Of a stretch of 64,000 bases of DNA, positions 24,615-33,952 are shown piece after piece; positions within the stretch are counted from its first letter, which is position 1; the number at the start of each line of letters is the position of its first letter. The translations under genes and the position numbers were made by a program. A model generated the notes under the pieces. The model was not told the origin of the DNA. It saw nothing but the letters and a program-made list of their open reading frames with translations, and ran no database searches. Origin of the DNA: Scytonema tolypothrichoides VB-61278 (lineage in GTDB: Bacteria > Cyanobacteriota > Cyanobacteriia > Cyanobacteriales > Nostocaceae); the NCBI RefSeq assembly GCF_000828085.3, contig NZ_JXCA02000023.1:30128-94127 (forward strand), given 5' to 3'.

Positions 24615-27037
24615 ACCAACACCCACCCGTACCCCGCCTAGACTTAGCCCCCAAACTCAAGCGCCCCCTCTCGCTGTGGAACCCCCTGGATTACCTGCGC
24701 CTGTTGTACTGGGTGTTTTACTTCCCCCAAGCTTTGCGATGGTATGTGGACACCTTTGGGGGTGGGTATATTCCTGAAGGAGAAATGAATTGGCGCAAGG
24801 GATGGGAGTTGCTGCGTCAAAATCGCATTCAACGGAATTTGCTTTTCCAAGGATTGGTGTTAACAGTTGTGACACCTCTGGCTTTGAGTGGACTTCTTGA
24901 ACAAATAGCTGTTCCTGTTAATTGGTTAGGCGTGGCGTTTGGCGTGGCGTTTGGCGTGGCGGGCGGCGTGGTGTTTGGTATGGAGTTTGGCGTGGTGTTT
25001 GGTGTGGCGTTTACCGTGACGGGCGGCGTGGCGATACTCCGTCTGGAAAATTGGCTTTTAGGTTTACCTCTTGTTGTGCGGTTCCCCAACAATAGACAAT
25101 GGCAAATCCCCCGTGTTACCGCACTTCCCCTTTACTCCCTATCTTCATGGTTGAAAAATTGGCTGCGTCGGGAGTGGAAGACTGGTTTGTATAATGCTAA
25201 CCAACTGCTAGCTTACACTCTTCAGTTCATTCCCGTGATTCAAGCTGTAAATCAGGTACTAGCAGAAACGCCTCCAGAGCAAGTCGTTTTTCGTGTCGTT
25301 CAGCTAGCTGAAGCCCCTTTTGATTGGCAACTCGTGCGTTTTGTCTCAGCTTCTCTCAATGAAACGCTCAAGTCAACATTTGTCAAATCTTTCTTTTCTT
25401 ACCTGTGGTTCTTTTTCTTACCTCGTCGTTGGAAAGAACAACTCCAAGCTCGTTTTTCCACAGACACTCGCTTAGACACTCCCGCCCGTGCTACTGCGGC
25501 TGGTTTTTGGTATCTGCATGAAAAAGAACCAGCGAAAGCAATGCAGGCTTTTGAAGTCGTGCGTTCTCTCCTCTACGGTGAGGAAATGTTCACCCTCGCC
25601 CAAACTCTAGCCGCCTTTAATAAAGCTGAAGAAACAGATGCGATCGCTACTGTTCAAATTCCTCCTTTTCCACAAGAACCTCTGCTGCGTCCAGTCACTT
25701 GGCAAACTCTCACATCTCTACGTTCTGTCGTTGAAATTGCCAACATTATACAGCGCAGTCGGTCTGCTTATCAACGCTCCTCAGCCCTCAACCGCGCTTT
25801 AGGGGAACTCACAGAAATTCTAGATAATCCTGATACTCTGCCGCAAGCTGAACGCGGGTTAATTGTAGACATTGCCCAGACTTGGAGAAAAGCCTTGGAG
25901 GGGATAGCCAAGGAAGTCGGGGAAATTGCCATCACTGAGCCTGTGAGTAATCCTTACATCATTGGCGATCCAGTTGTGGGCGATCGCTTTGTTGGACGGG
26001 AAGACTTGATCAGACAGTTACAGGAGTTGTGGGTGAGAAGTTCTCAACTCCAGTCTGTTGTGATCTACGGTCACAGGCGGATGGGCAAAACTTCCATCTT
26101 GCGGAATGTCGCCAGATTTGTCGGAGAAGGTGTACAGGTAGCTTATGTTAACCTCATGGCATGTGATCCCCAAAGAGTGGTAGAGGTGCTGATGGCAATT
26201 TCTGATGCAATTTCTGAAGTGATGCAAATTCCACCTCCAAGCGATAAAGATTTGCTGAGTCTTCCGCAACCGACATTTAGAAGATACTTGACACAGGTGG
26301 AGAAAGAACTTGGAACTAAAGGTTTAATTATCGCCTTAGACGAGTTTGAAGAAATCGAAAAACTGATTGAGGCGAAAAAAATTCCTGTAGATTTTATGGG
26401 ATATCTCCGGGGGTTGACGCAGAAAAGTTCTAAAATCGCTTTTGTCTTGGCAGGTTTGCACACCTTGGAGGAGATGACAGCCGATTACTTTCAACCTTTC
26501 TACGCCAGTGTCATCACAATCAAAGTTGGTTTCATGGAAGCCGGGGCGACTCACCAAATTCTTGCAAATCCATCTATTGAAGACTTTCCCCTCGACTACA
26601 CGCCGGAAGCCCTTGATAAAATCTACGAACTCACCCACGGACAACCTTATTTAGTACAACTTGTCGCTTTCCAACTCGTCCGCCGTTACAATGAGCAAGT
26701 TTTTGAGACAGGACGCGCCCGATATCATATCCTTACAATAGGGGAAGTTGAGGCTGTTGTCAACGACTCTGAGTTTTTCCAGCGGGGACGTTACTACTTT
26801 GATGGCGTTTGGGGTCAGGCGGCGCGGGGTGCTGCTGGTCAGCGGGCGATACTTCAGGCGTTAGCGTGTCATCCAGAAGGATTAAGTCTGGAAATGTTAT
26901 CAGATTATACAAAGATAGAAATTGCTCTTTTAGAAGAAGCGCTTAATACTCTGATGCGTCATGATGTTGTTGAAGAAATTGAGGGACGCTGGCAAATTAT
27001 TGTAGAACTATTTCGTCGGTGGGTTTTACAATTGTAG
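24611..27037 (+). CDS. Membrane-anchored AAA/STAND ATPase
   Basis: An 808-aa protein in three parts. Residues 1-150 include hydrophobic spans: LLYWVFYFPQALRWYV, a VLTVVTPLALSGLLE span, and a glycine-rich GVAFGVAFGVAGGVVFGMEF stretch coded by 12-bp repeats. Residues 150-440 are helical without a recognised family. From about 446 comes an ATPase: FVGREDLIRQLQEL, Walker A GHRRMGKTS near 487, Walker B LIIALDEFEE near 575, a HGQPYLVQLVAFQL motif, and a C-terminal winged helix (CHPEGLSLEMLSDYT). I start it at the ATG at 24611 because the upstream 39 codons are repeat sequence. It follows the CHAT and ATPase genes and probably works with them at the membrane. Confidence 0.85.
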   Translation: MNQHPPVPRLDLAPKLKRPLSLWNPLDYLRLLYWVFYFPQALRWYVDTFGGGYIPEGEMNWRKGWELLRQNRIQRNLLFQGLVLTVVTPLALSGLLEQIAVPVNWLGVAFGVAFGVAGGVVFGMEFGVVFGVAFTVTGGVAILRLENWLLGLPLVVRFPNNRQWQIPRVTALPLYSLSSWLKNWLRREWKTGLYNANQLLAYTLQFIPVIQAVNQVLAETPPEQVVFRVVQLAEAPFDWQLVRFVSASLNETLKSTFVKSFFSYLWFFFLPRRWKEQLQARFSTDTRLDTPARATAAGFWYLHEKEPAKAMQAFEVVRSLLYGEEMFTLAQTLAAFNKAEETDAIATVQIPPFPQEPLLRPVTWQTLTSLRSVVEIANIIQRSRSAYQRSSALNRALGELTEILDNPDTLPQAERGLIVDIAQTWRKALEGIAKEVGEIAITEPVSNPYIIGDPVVGDRFVGREDLIRQLQELWVRSSQLQSVVIYGHRRMGKTSILRNVARFVGEGVQVAYVNLMACDPQRVVEVLMAISDAISEVMQIPPPSDKDLLSLPQPTFRRYLTQVEKELGTKGLIIALDEFEEIEKLIEAKKIPVDFMGYLRGLTQKSSKIAFVLAGLHTLEEMTADYFQPFYASVITIKVGFMEAGATHQILANPSIEDFPLDYTPEALDKIYELTHGQPYLVQLVAFQLVRRYNEQVFETGRARYHILTIGEVEAVVNDSEFFQRGRYYFDGVWGQAARGAAGQRAILQALACHPEGLSLEMLSDYTKIEIALLEEALNTLMRHDVVEEIEGRWQIIVELFRRWVLQL
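24926..25035 (+). repeat. 12-bp tandem repeats encoding a Gly-rich membrane stretch
   Basis: About nine degenerate copies of GGCGTGGCGTTT encode (GVAF)n. The DNA periodicity is sharp at the left and decays rightward, suggesting replication slippage. Confidence 0.7.
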
Positions 27038-27054
27038 AATATTTGTTCTCTAAC

Positions 27055-27145
27055 AGGACTTACGCAAAATCATGAAAAAACAAACCGCAAAGGACGCAAA
27101 GGACACAAAGGAATAAGAGTTTTAGAGAGTTATTGCGTAAGTTCT
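27055..27145. repeat. Small element with inverted ends (AGGACTTACGCAA type)
   Basis: AGGACTTACGCAA at 27055-27067 and its near-complement TTGCGTAAGTTCT at 27133-27145 flank GCAAAGGACGCAAAGGACAC repeats. This looks like a 91-bp miniature inverted-repeat element. Confidence 0.65.
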
Positions 27146-27210
27146 ATCTAAAGGTGACATATTTTGGAGAATAAATATGATTAAAGTATACTATTGATGG
27201 CAGAAAATCC

Positions 27211-29685
27211 ATGACATGGACACCTTTAAGAGAACGGATTAATCAACTGCCACTTGTTCTCGCTGGACCAATTTTACGACGCACTGAACCCAACGCTGTA
27301 ACTGTATGGGTGGCTTTGAAAGAAAGCCGTAATGTTACTCTAGAAATATTTGATACGAAGAAAAGAAGACTTTTTAGTGGTAGTCAGAAAACGATTAAAG
27401 TTGGTACTTATTTGCACATCGTTGCTGTCACAGCTAAAACTTCATCAAGTCTCTTACACGGAGAAAATTATCTTTACAATTTATATTTTGGTCATGGGGA
27501 AACGCTGAATCAGCCCGGTGTGTTAACTCCAGAAGGTTCAATTGAAAACATTATATATCCTCCATATGACTTACCAAGTTTTGCGCTTGTGCCAAGTCGT
27601 TTAAATGATGTGCGAATTATTCACGGTTCTTGTCGCAAGCCTCACGGCGAAAGTCTTGATGCGCTTGTGACAGTGGACAAAATGATTAGGGAAGCATTAG
27701 AAGTAGACTCAAAAAAACGACCACATCAACTCTTTCTCACAGGCGATCAAATTTATGTGGATGATGTGGCTGATGCTTTACTTTTCATGTTGATGGATGC
27801 TAGCCAGACGCTTTTGGGATGGACGGAAACTTTACCGGATGTCCAAAATTTGGAAGAGTTGAATCCAGGAAAGCGTAATAACTTGGCAACATATACTGCT
27901 GGTTTAACGGCAAGTTTTAGTAAACTGAACAAAATTTCTAATGTTGCCAAAAGTCATTTATTCACATTGGGTGAATTCTTAGCAATGTATTTATTTGCTT
28001 GGAGTGATGTGCTGTGGATAAAACCCGAAGACTTCCCAAGCTTTGAAGATGTTTTTCCCGATGCGCGAAACGTTCATCCTGATGTCAAAATATCTGGAGA
28101 AAATAGAACTTCATTTACAGAAGACGTTGTTTATTTAGAATATTTTCGAGCAGCTACTAAGGATATTAGGCGTGCTTTAGCAAATGTTCCTACATACATG
28201 ATCTTTGATGATCATGAAATAACTGATGACTGGTTTTTAAATATTGCGTGGTGCGATCGCACTCTCAACAAACCCCTCGGTAGGCGCATACTCCAAAATG
28301 GTTTACTCGCTTATGCTATCTGCCAAGCTTGGGGAAACACACCAGAACAGTTTGAACAAGGAAACCCAGGAGAAGCACTACTCAAAGCAACCGAAGCATG
28401 GTTAGCTTCCTTTGGCACAAACCCACAGTATGAACAAGAAATTGCCCTGCGTGTTGGTTTGCCATCCTTTGCAGATATTAAAACAAGTCAGCCAAGACGA
28501 GTCATCCATCAAGAAGGTTCTTTAAAATGGCACTATACTGTAACTACTCCAGAATATGAAGTCTTAGTTTTGGATACGCGCATGTGGCGGGAATTTCCAG
28601 GGAAGGACTTTGATTTTCCCGGACTTTTAAGCGCTGAAGGATGCGATGAACAAATCTCAAAAGTCGTTCGTCCCCAAAATACACGAGTGACTTTGGTGAT
28701 CGCGCCTAGTCCAGTTATTGGCTTACCGTTTTTAGAAACCTTACAAAAAACAGCTAAAAGTATTGCAGAAAAACTGGGTGCTGCTGCTTGGGGTTTTGAT
28801 CCAGAAGCTTGGGGTTTAGAAGAAACAGCATTTGAAAGATTGTTTGCTAGACTCGCACTACGGGCATTACCTGCAAGGCAAAGTCGTGTCATTATCTTAT
28901 CTGGGGATGTTCACTATAGTTTCACCGCGCGTCTACAATATTCGGCAATACGTCCTTTCCAAAGTTCCAAAAATGTCAAAACTGAACTTATTGTTGCCCA
29001 ATTTACGAGTAGTTCGCTTAAGAATGAAGCTAAGGGATTCGGTGGAAGTCATTCCTTGCATAAGAAAGGTTTTGTTCCTTTTGCAATTATCAAGTATCTG
29101 CCAACAGCAGAGGTTATAGGGTGGGAAAATAAAGGAGGGAAGGAACTAGAAATTGGTGGTTTTTATACTCTTGTCGATCAAACCGTTCAACATCTTCCTT
29201 GGAGAGTCAAATGTAGTCCGGCTAAAGTGGATTTAGTCCAAGAACGCGATTGGTTTAGAGTCTTACAAATCACGAAACAACCTGAATGGTGGTACCGGAT
29301 TGATTTTTTATCAGCGAAACCAGAAGAAATTAATGAACCGAGAAATTACAATTCTCAGCAATTATATTCTGTCAAAGCACCTCTACCAGGACAAGACCGT
29401 AAGCAGCCTTTGGAACAATACCTCGCAATGGCAAAAAACTCTCATGATTATATAGGTAAGAAAGGAAAAGGCAGAGAAGTTGTCGGATTAAATAATATTG
29501 GTGAAATCACTTTTGAGTTTGTTGATGGTAAGGAGATAGCTGTACAAACTCTTTGGTGGCGTTTGGAAAGTCGGGAAAAGGGCAAGCTTTTGGAACCTTT
29601 TCCGTTAACTAGATGTGAAGTGTCGCTCGCGTTTGATAATCCAAATTATCCAATGGATGAGGTGTTGAAGGAAGTGAAATGGTAA
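27211..29685 (+). CDS. PhoD-like metallophosphatase
   Basis: An 824-aa enzyme of the PhoD-like alkaline phosphatase family. The N-terminal beta domain (LAGPILRRTEPNAVTVWVAL) precedes a calcineurin-like catalytic domain with RIIHGSCRKPHGE near residue 135, LTGDQIYVDDVADAL near 177, the metal-binding MIFDDHEITDDWFLN near 332, and ILSGDVHYSFTARL near 568. The C-terminal 230 residues are less conserved. No signal peptide or Tat motif is visible, unlike secreted PhoD, so a cytoplasmic location is possible. Family members hydrolyse phosphate mono- or diesters with metal cofactors. Confidence 0.88.
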   Translation: MTWTPLRERINQLPLVLAGPILRRTEPNAVTVWVALKESRNVTLEIFDTKKRRLFSGSQKTIKVGTYLHIVAVTAKTSSSLLHGENYLYNLYFGHGETLNQPGVLTPEGSIENIIYPPYDLPSFALVPSRLNDVRIIHGSCRKPHGESLDALVTVDKMIREALEVDSKKRPHQLFLTGDQIYVDDVADALLFMLMDASQTLLGWTETLPDVQNLEELNPGKRNNLATYTAGLTASFSKLNKISNVAKSHLFTLGEFLAMYLFAWSDVLWIKPEDFPSFEDVFPDARNVHPDVKISGENRTSFTEDVVYLEYFRAATKDIRRALANVPTYMIFDDHEITDDWFLNIAWCDRTLNKPLGRRILQNGLLAYAICQAWGNTPEQFEQGNPGEALLKATEAWLASFGTNPQYEQEIALRVGLPSFADIKTSQPRRVIHQEGSLKWHYTVTTPEYEVLVLDTRMWREFPGKDFDFPGLLSAEGCDEQISKVVRPQNTRVTLVIAPSPVIGLPFLETLQKTAKSIAEKLGAAAWGFDPEAWGLEETAFERLFARLALRALPARQSRVIILSGDVHYSFTARLQYSAIRPFQSSKNVKTELIVAQFTSSSLKNEAKGFGGSHSLHKKGFVPFAIIKYLPTAEVIGWENKGGKELEIGGFYTLVDQTVQHLPWRVKCSPAKVDLVQERDWFRVLQITKQPEWWYRIDFLSAKPEEINEPRNYNSQQLYSVKAPLPGQDRKQPLEQYLAMAKNSHDYIGKKGKGREVVGLNNIGEITFEFVDGKEIAVQTLWWRLESREKGKLLEPFPLTRCEVSLAFDNPNYPMDEVLKEVKW

Positions 29686-30043
29686 GTCATTAAATTTTTA
29701 AAAACATCTAATTTTTAACGAACCGCCAAGACGCCAAGAACGCCAAGAAAAGAGAGAAGAGAGAAGAGAGAATTTTACGAATGATTTAAGATTGTAATAA
29801 ATTAGTTATATTTGCTATTTGTATAATCATTTTTGCTCATATCAAATCTGTTTGTACCGAAATTATCTCTCCTTCTTCTCCCTCTGCGACGGACACATTC
29901 CTCAACGGGGGGGAACCCCCGCACGGTGAGACAGCGCTGCAGGAGGGTTTCCCGACCTAGGCGACTGCGAACCCGAAGGGAAGTGTCCTCTTCTCTGCGT
30001 CTGGAGCGGTTTTTTAAGAATTCAGATTTAACCAAAAACGATA
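29686..30043. repeat. Repeat-rich intergenic region
   Basis: Holds ACCGCCAAGACGCCAAGAAC-type repeats (29720-29750), a purine-rich (GAGAGAA)n tract, then a palindromic block at about 29900-30000 with GGGGGGGAACCCCCG and GGAGGGTTTCCC. The second block is related to the stretch inside the TetR gene at 34955-35025. Short open frames here are repeat artefacts. Confidence 0.55.
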
Positions 30044-30637
30044 TCATTTATTTTTTAAAAATCTCCAATACTGGTGTGCTGCTTCAGCTTCAATTTGATG
30101 ATCCACATGCCATTTCTTGATAGAGGATATATCGTAATACCCAACATTAATAGTTTCATGGGACTCTTGCAACGTTCCACCGACAACCGTGCAATAAAAC
30201 TGGAGATGGTAAGTGGTGTGGGGCTGTCCAAAATCTCCAGGCATACGATAACCAAGACGAATCAACGAACCAACTTCCACAAGTAAACCTGTTTCTTCTT
30301 GCACCTCGCGCATAATCGACTGCTGCGGCGTTTCTCGAACTTCAGCCCAACCACACGGTAAGCACCACGTACTATCATCAGTTCGCTGAACCAACAATAA
30401 CTCGCCGTGATCGTTTAAGATTGCAGCTGACACTCCTATTTTTGGCGTAATGTACCCCAGTTCTGCGCGAAATCGCTTTTCTACTTCTGAACGAGTGAGG
30501 GAAGAGAGTGCTGAATACTGTGAGGAAGCAAGAGTGAGAAGTCGTTCGTAGCGTTCGCGATCATAAATGTCTTTTGAATAGTTTAATCCAAGTTGTGCGA
30601 TCGCTCGCAGTTCTTCTAGCAATTCGATAATACTCAT
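30044..30637 (-). CDS. Nudix hydrolase
   Basis: A 197-aa protein. The Nudix box is intact: G-WAEVR-E-TPQQSIM-REVQEETGLL near residues 97-120, with the RE and EE residues that bind the metal. Residues 1-60 form the helical N-terminal extension (ELLEELRAIAQLGLNYSKDI) found in a subgroup of ADP-ribose or nucleotide-sugar pyrophosphatases. The substrate is not predictable. It lies 21 bp after the ABC ATPase gene on the same strand and is likely the last gene of that operon. Confidence 0.93.
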   Translation of the reverse strand: MSIIELLEELRAIAQLGLNYSKDIYDRERYERLLTLASSQYSALSSLTRSEVEKRFRAELGYITPKIGVSAAILNDHGELLLVQRTDDSTWCLPCGWAEVRETPQQSIMREVQEETGLLVEVGSLIRLGYRMPGDFGQPHTTYHLQFYCTVVGGTLQESHETINVGYYDISSIKKWHVDHQIEAEAAHQYWRFLKNK

Positions 30638-30658
30638 GGATAAATATTTGAAATAAAT

Positions 30659-31546
30659 TTATTGCGTTAACTCTAAATAAATATACTCTAACCGCACTGG
30701 CTGACGAGCAATCGAATCGAGAGGAATACCATCAAAGCGAGAAAGAATTTCTTTTAATTCTAGTTGTTCAGGTACCCAAAATGCCAAATCACGACCATAA
30801 CGTCGGGGTGTGAAACCGTATTCAAGTCCTCGTGCGATCGCCCCTTCCTCTTCTGAAGTCTGTACAATGACAATTTCTTGTGCTGGAATTTTTTTTCTAA
30901 GTTCAGAGAGACTTCCTTCAGCCAAAATTCGACCACTTTTTAAAATACCAATATTATCACAAAGACGTTCAGCTTCATCTAATAAATGAGTCGTCAGTAA
31001 AATCGTAATTCCTTGATTTTTCAGTTGTCGAATCAATTCCCAAATTTCGTATCGCGCTTCAATATCTAAGCCTGTCGTTGGTTCATCAAGAATAACGAGC
31101 TTTGGCTGATGTACCAATGCAACAGCAATATTTAAACGTCGTTGCATTCCTCCACTGAGAGTCTCTACCGGACTTTTTGCCCTATCTAATAGATTAACAG
31201 CCTCCAAAGTTGCTTCTACTTGTTGGCGACGAGTGTGAGAGTCTAATCCATAGATGAGAGCAAAAAAATTGAGATTTTCTTGACAAGATAGAGTTTTATA
31301 TAGTAAATTTTCTTGAGGGGCAATTCCAATTAATTTTTTGGTGTCTTCTGAAACTTGCTGATTGTATATCGTCACATACCCACTATCAGCTTTGACTAAG
31401 TTACAAATAATATTAATTGTTGTTGTTTTACCGGCTCCATTTGCACCCAGAAGACCATAAATTTCCCCATATTCAATATGTATGCTCAAATCTTGAAGAA
31501 CTTTTCTTTTTCCGTAAGCCTTATTCAGATTTTTGATTCTTAACAT
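30659..31546 (-). CDS. ABC transporter ATP-binding protein (ABC-2 type exporter)
   Basis: A 295-aa ATPase with Walker A GANGAGKTTT near residue 38, signature LSGGMQRRLN near 135, Walker B LVILDEPTTGLD near 155 and the switch histidine in LLTTHLLDEAE. The C-terminal 70 residues are the regulatory tail common in CcmA/drug-exporter ATPases. The ATG at 31546 (MLRIKNLNKAYG) is preferred over 31579. The matching permease gene lies immediately upstream, separated by 152 bp that contain a heptamer repeat. Confidence 0.93.
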   Translation of the reverse strand: MLRIKNLNKAYGKRKVLQDLSIHIEYGEIYGLLGANGAGKTTTINIICNLVKADSGYVTIYNQQVSEDTKKLIGIAPQENLLYKTLSCQENLNFFALIYGLDSHTRRQQVEATLEAVNLLDRAKSPVETLSGGMQRRLNIAVALVHQPKLVILDEPTTGLDIEARYEIWELIRQLKNQGITILLTTHLLDEAERLCDNIGILKSGRILAEGSLSELRKKIPAQEIVIVQTSEEEGAIARGLEYGFTPRRYGRDLAFWVPEQLELKEILSRFDGIPLDSIARQPVRLEYIYLELTQ

Positions 31547-31698
31547 ATTTCTGAGATTAGTATAATTGCAACTACACATAAACCACGCAGTTACTCTGTT
31601 CCCTGTTAAGAGTTCCGTGTTCCCTGTGTTTTTAAAAATTGATTTACTTATCGAGATAATTATCTGCGTCGAGAATGCAAGAAAAAACAGAAATCATT

Positions 31699-32472
31699 TC
31701 ACAGCCTTTTTTCTACCATCAACATTCGTCGATAAGATAACCATCCACCTAGAACCATGAACAGAGAAAATACCGTTAAAAATTGAAAGTGAGATGCGAT
31801 ATCAGATACTGTATTATTCTGAGCAGATACTCCCAAAAGTGCTTCATTCATATGATATATTGGATTAAAGTTGGCGATATCTAATAGTGTTTTAGGAAAC
31901 AATGAACTGGGCAAGAAGACGCCACCTAGAATTAACAAAGGAACTCCAAACGCTGCTACCAAAGCATTAACATCTTCGGTACGACGCGCTAATTGTGTAC
32001 CCAAAATAAATCCTAAGCCGACATAAGCGACTATACTCATAACAATAATAATGAGTCCTAAAAATATAGAACCTTTAAAAGTAGCACCCCAAAATCCAGC
32101 AATCGTATAAACAAGCAATGTTTGTCCAAAACCAATACAACTATGAGCCAGAAAAATTCCCAAGAAATAAGATATACCACTTAATGGGGAAATAAAAAGG
32201 CGTTTTAGAGTGTGCTGTTCTCGTTCTGCTACCACTGTTGCGACACTACCGCCCAAACAACTAAAAAACAATGCTGCACCAACTAAAGTTGAGGGTGCTG
32301 CATTCTCAAAAGCACGATCCATTGATAACTTGGCCCGTTCTGCCAAAATCATGCCGTTCAGAATTAAGACTGAGATTGGAAAAATACCCCAAAAAATCAA
32401 GCTGCGTTTCCGGCGCAATAATTCAACTAGAATCCGTTGAGTTACAGCTATTGTTTCACGCCAATACTTCAT
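31699..32472 (-). CDS. ABC-2 type permease
   Basis: A 257-aa inner-membrane protein with six predicted spans (for example SLIFWGIFPISVLILNG, STLVGAALFFSCLGG, LIIIVMSIVAYVGLGFILG and the last LTVFSLFMVLGGWLSY). The ABC-2 signature region is GVPLLILGGVFLPSSLFP, then ANFNPIYHMNEALLG. The ATG at 32472 lies one base after the stop of the Omp85 gene, so translation is coupled. It partners the ATPase gene downstream. The exported substrate is unknown. A degraded copy of its N-terminal coding region lies at 35306-35503. Confidence 0.92.
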   Translation of the reverse strand: MKYWRETIAVTQRILVELLRRKRSLIFWGIFPISVLILNGMILAERAKLSMDRAFENAAPSTLVGAALFFSCLGGSVATVVAEREQHTLKRLFISPLSGISYFLGIFLAHSCIGFGQTLLVYTIAGFWGATFKGSIFLGLIIIVMSIVAYVGLGFILGTQLARRTEDVNALVAAFGVPLLILGGVFLPSSLFPKTLLDIANFNPIYHMNEALLGVSAQNNTVSDIASHFQFLTVFSLFMVLGGWLSYRRMLMVEKRL

Positions 32473-32473
32473 A

Positions 32474-33952
32474 TCAAAACCGCTGACCAGTGGTAATTTC
32501 AAATCTTATATCTCCCTGGTCGTTAATCCCCAAGTCACCCCGAATTAGCCCAAACGGTGAGTTGACTCGCAGTCCTAACCCGTAACCAAACCCACTCCCA
32601 GATTTACCTCGCACTACACCCGGTTCCCCTAGCACCGTTTTGCCAGATCCAAAATCCGAGGCGAAGTCAGCAAAGACAACTCCTCCCACTGACTGAAGAA
32701 TCGGGAAACGATATTCCATAGAAACCAAGCCATAACTACGTCCACTGGCGACTTTACCACCTCCGTAGCCTCGTACAGAATTTAGTCCACCCAAATCAAA
32801 CGCTTCTGCTGGTGGAAACTCCCCAATATTTGTACCAGCTTGCAAATTAAAAGCCAACATTTCTGGATTTTGAGTTAAGCGACCATGACCTATCCAGGTG
32901 ACTGGCACATATAAAATATAGTTTGCCCGCAGTCGGTTGCTGGAAATCTTACCCAGTCCAATCGGAATTGCTTGTTCAGTGCTGAGGGTGAGAAGCGATC
33001 CTTGAGTTGGATTGTCACGGCGATCGCGCTGATCTTTACTCACAGCAAAGGACACCGTAACCAAATCATCTATGCCAGTACCGCTGACTGACAGAGGGCT
33101 TCCTAGTCTATCCACTCGTGCAAGATTATAATCGCGATCGCGAAGGCTAATCCTGGTGTAGTTAAGACCAAAAGCTGTATCCCAGTCATTGAAAGATTTT
33201 AAAACTGCTATAGACCCGCCAAATCGTCCTTCCCGCGCTGTGCTACCGTTAGACAGCTTGATATCATCGTTGAAGGTGCGAGATAAATCTCGCTCACGAA
33301 AAACTCTGAAGCTGTAGCCTAGGCGGTTTGGTTGTCCACGACGATAAGGACTGGTAAACTGGCTGTCAAACTGAACATCTTTACCGCTGACCTGAACGCT
33401 GGTATCTAGCTGTTCATTAAGACCATTAATATTTGCATCTTCATAACCCACTTGACCATAAAGCCCAACATCACCGTTATTACCACCGCCGAAGCTTAGA
33501 GAAGGGAAATGACGTTCCTTAATGTCGTAGATGATATTAACACCAGTATCATCTTCTTGTAGGGAAACATTGACTTTATCTAATGAATTTAATCTCCGCA
33601 GTCGTTGCAAGTCTTTTTGAAGTAAATCCTCACGGAATACTTGACCTGGCTTTAGTTTCAGATTGTCGATGATAAAATCTTTCTGAGTCCGCCCTTCAAT
33701 GGGTTGACCCTTATCATCGACAAACTTGCCTTTATTATTGATAAAACGGATCTGGATATCTTTGACAATTTTTTGGGCAATCTCACCAGTCTGGGCACTT
33801 TTGCCTCTAAGTTTTTCGAGTATTGGAGAAGTTGGCGATGGGGTTAAATTATCTGTTTGCAAGACAGTAGATTGAGAGTTTGCCAGCACTTCCTGATTTT
33901 CCTGAAACACCACCAGCCCCACAATGAAAATGACAACTATTTGAATACGCAT
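32474..33952 (-). CDS. Omp85-family outer-membrane protein (BamA/TamA-like)
   Basis: A 492-aa protein with a signal peptide (MRIQIVVIFIVGLVVF), one POTRA-like domain (KDFIIDNLKLKPGQVFREDL ... NVIYDI), and a 16-strand beta-barrel marked by the LNSVRGYGGG motif (the VRGY lid residues near residue 405) and a C-terminal F. It is shorter than BamA (one clear POTRA rather than several), fitting small TamA/FhaC-like or cyanobacterial Omp85 relatives. Its ATG overlaps the stop of the DUF2141 gene (TAATG). The operon with an ABC-2 exporter suggests export across both membranes. Confidence 0.9.
   Translation of the reverse strand: MRIQIVVIFIVGLVVFQENQEVLANSQSTVLQTDNLTPSPTSPILEKLRGKSAQTGEIAQKIVKDIQIRFINNKGKFVDDKGQPIEGRTQKDFIIDNLKLKPGQVFREDLLQKDLQRLRRLNSLDKVNVSLQEDDTGVNIIYDIKERHFPSLSFGGGNNGDVGLYGQVGYEDANINGLNEQLDTSVQVSGKDVQFDSQFTSPYRRGQPNRLGYSFRVFRERDLSRTFNDDIKLSNGSTAREGRFGGSIAVLKSFNDWDTAFGLNYTRISLRDRDYNLARVDRLGSPLSVSGTGIDDLVTVSFAVSKDQRDRRDNPTQGSLLTLSTEQAIPIGLGKISSNRLRANYILYVPVTWIGHGRLTQNPEMLAFNLQAGTNIGEFPPAEAFDLGGLNSVRGYGGGKVASGRSYGLVSMEYRFPILQSVGGVVFADFASDFGSGKTVLGEPGVVRGKSGSGFGYGLGLRVNSPFGLIRGDLGINDQGDIRFEITTGQRF

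Noticed and set aside
29802-30120. Frames in the repeat block near 30 kb
   Set aside because: Arginine-rich translations of palindromic repeats in either direction, no gene signals.
32474-33952. Omp85 as the TpsB partner of the exoprotein at 51992
   Set aside because: It is in a separate ABC exporter operon 18 kb away and has a BamA/TamA-like organisation.
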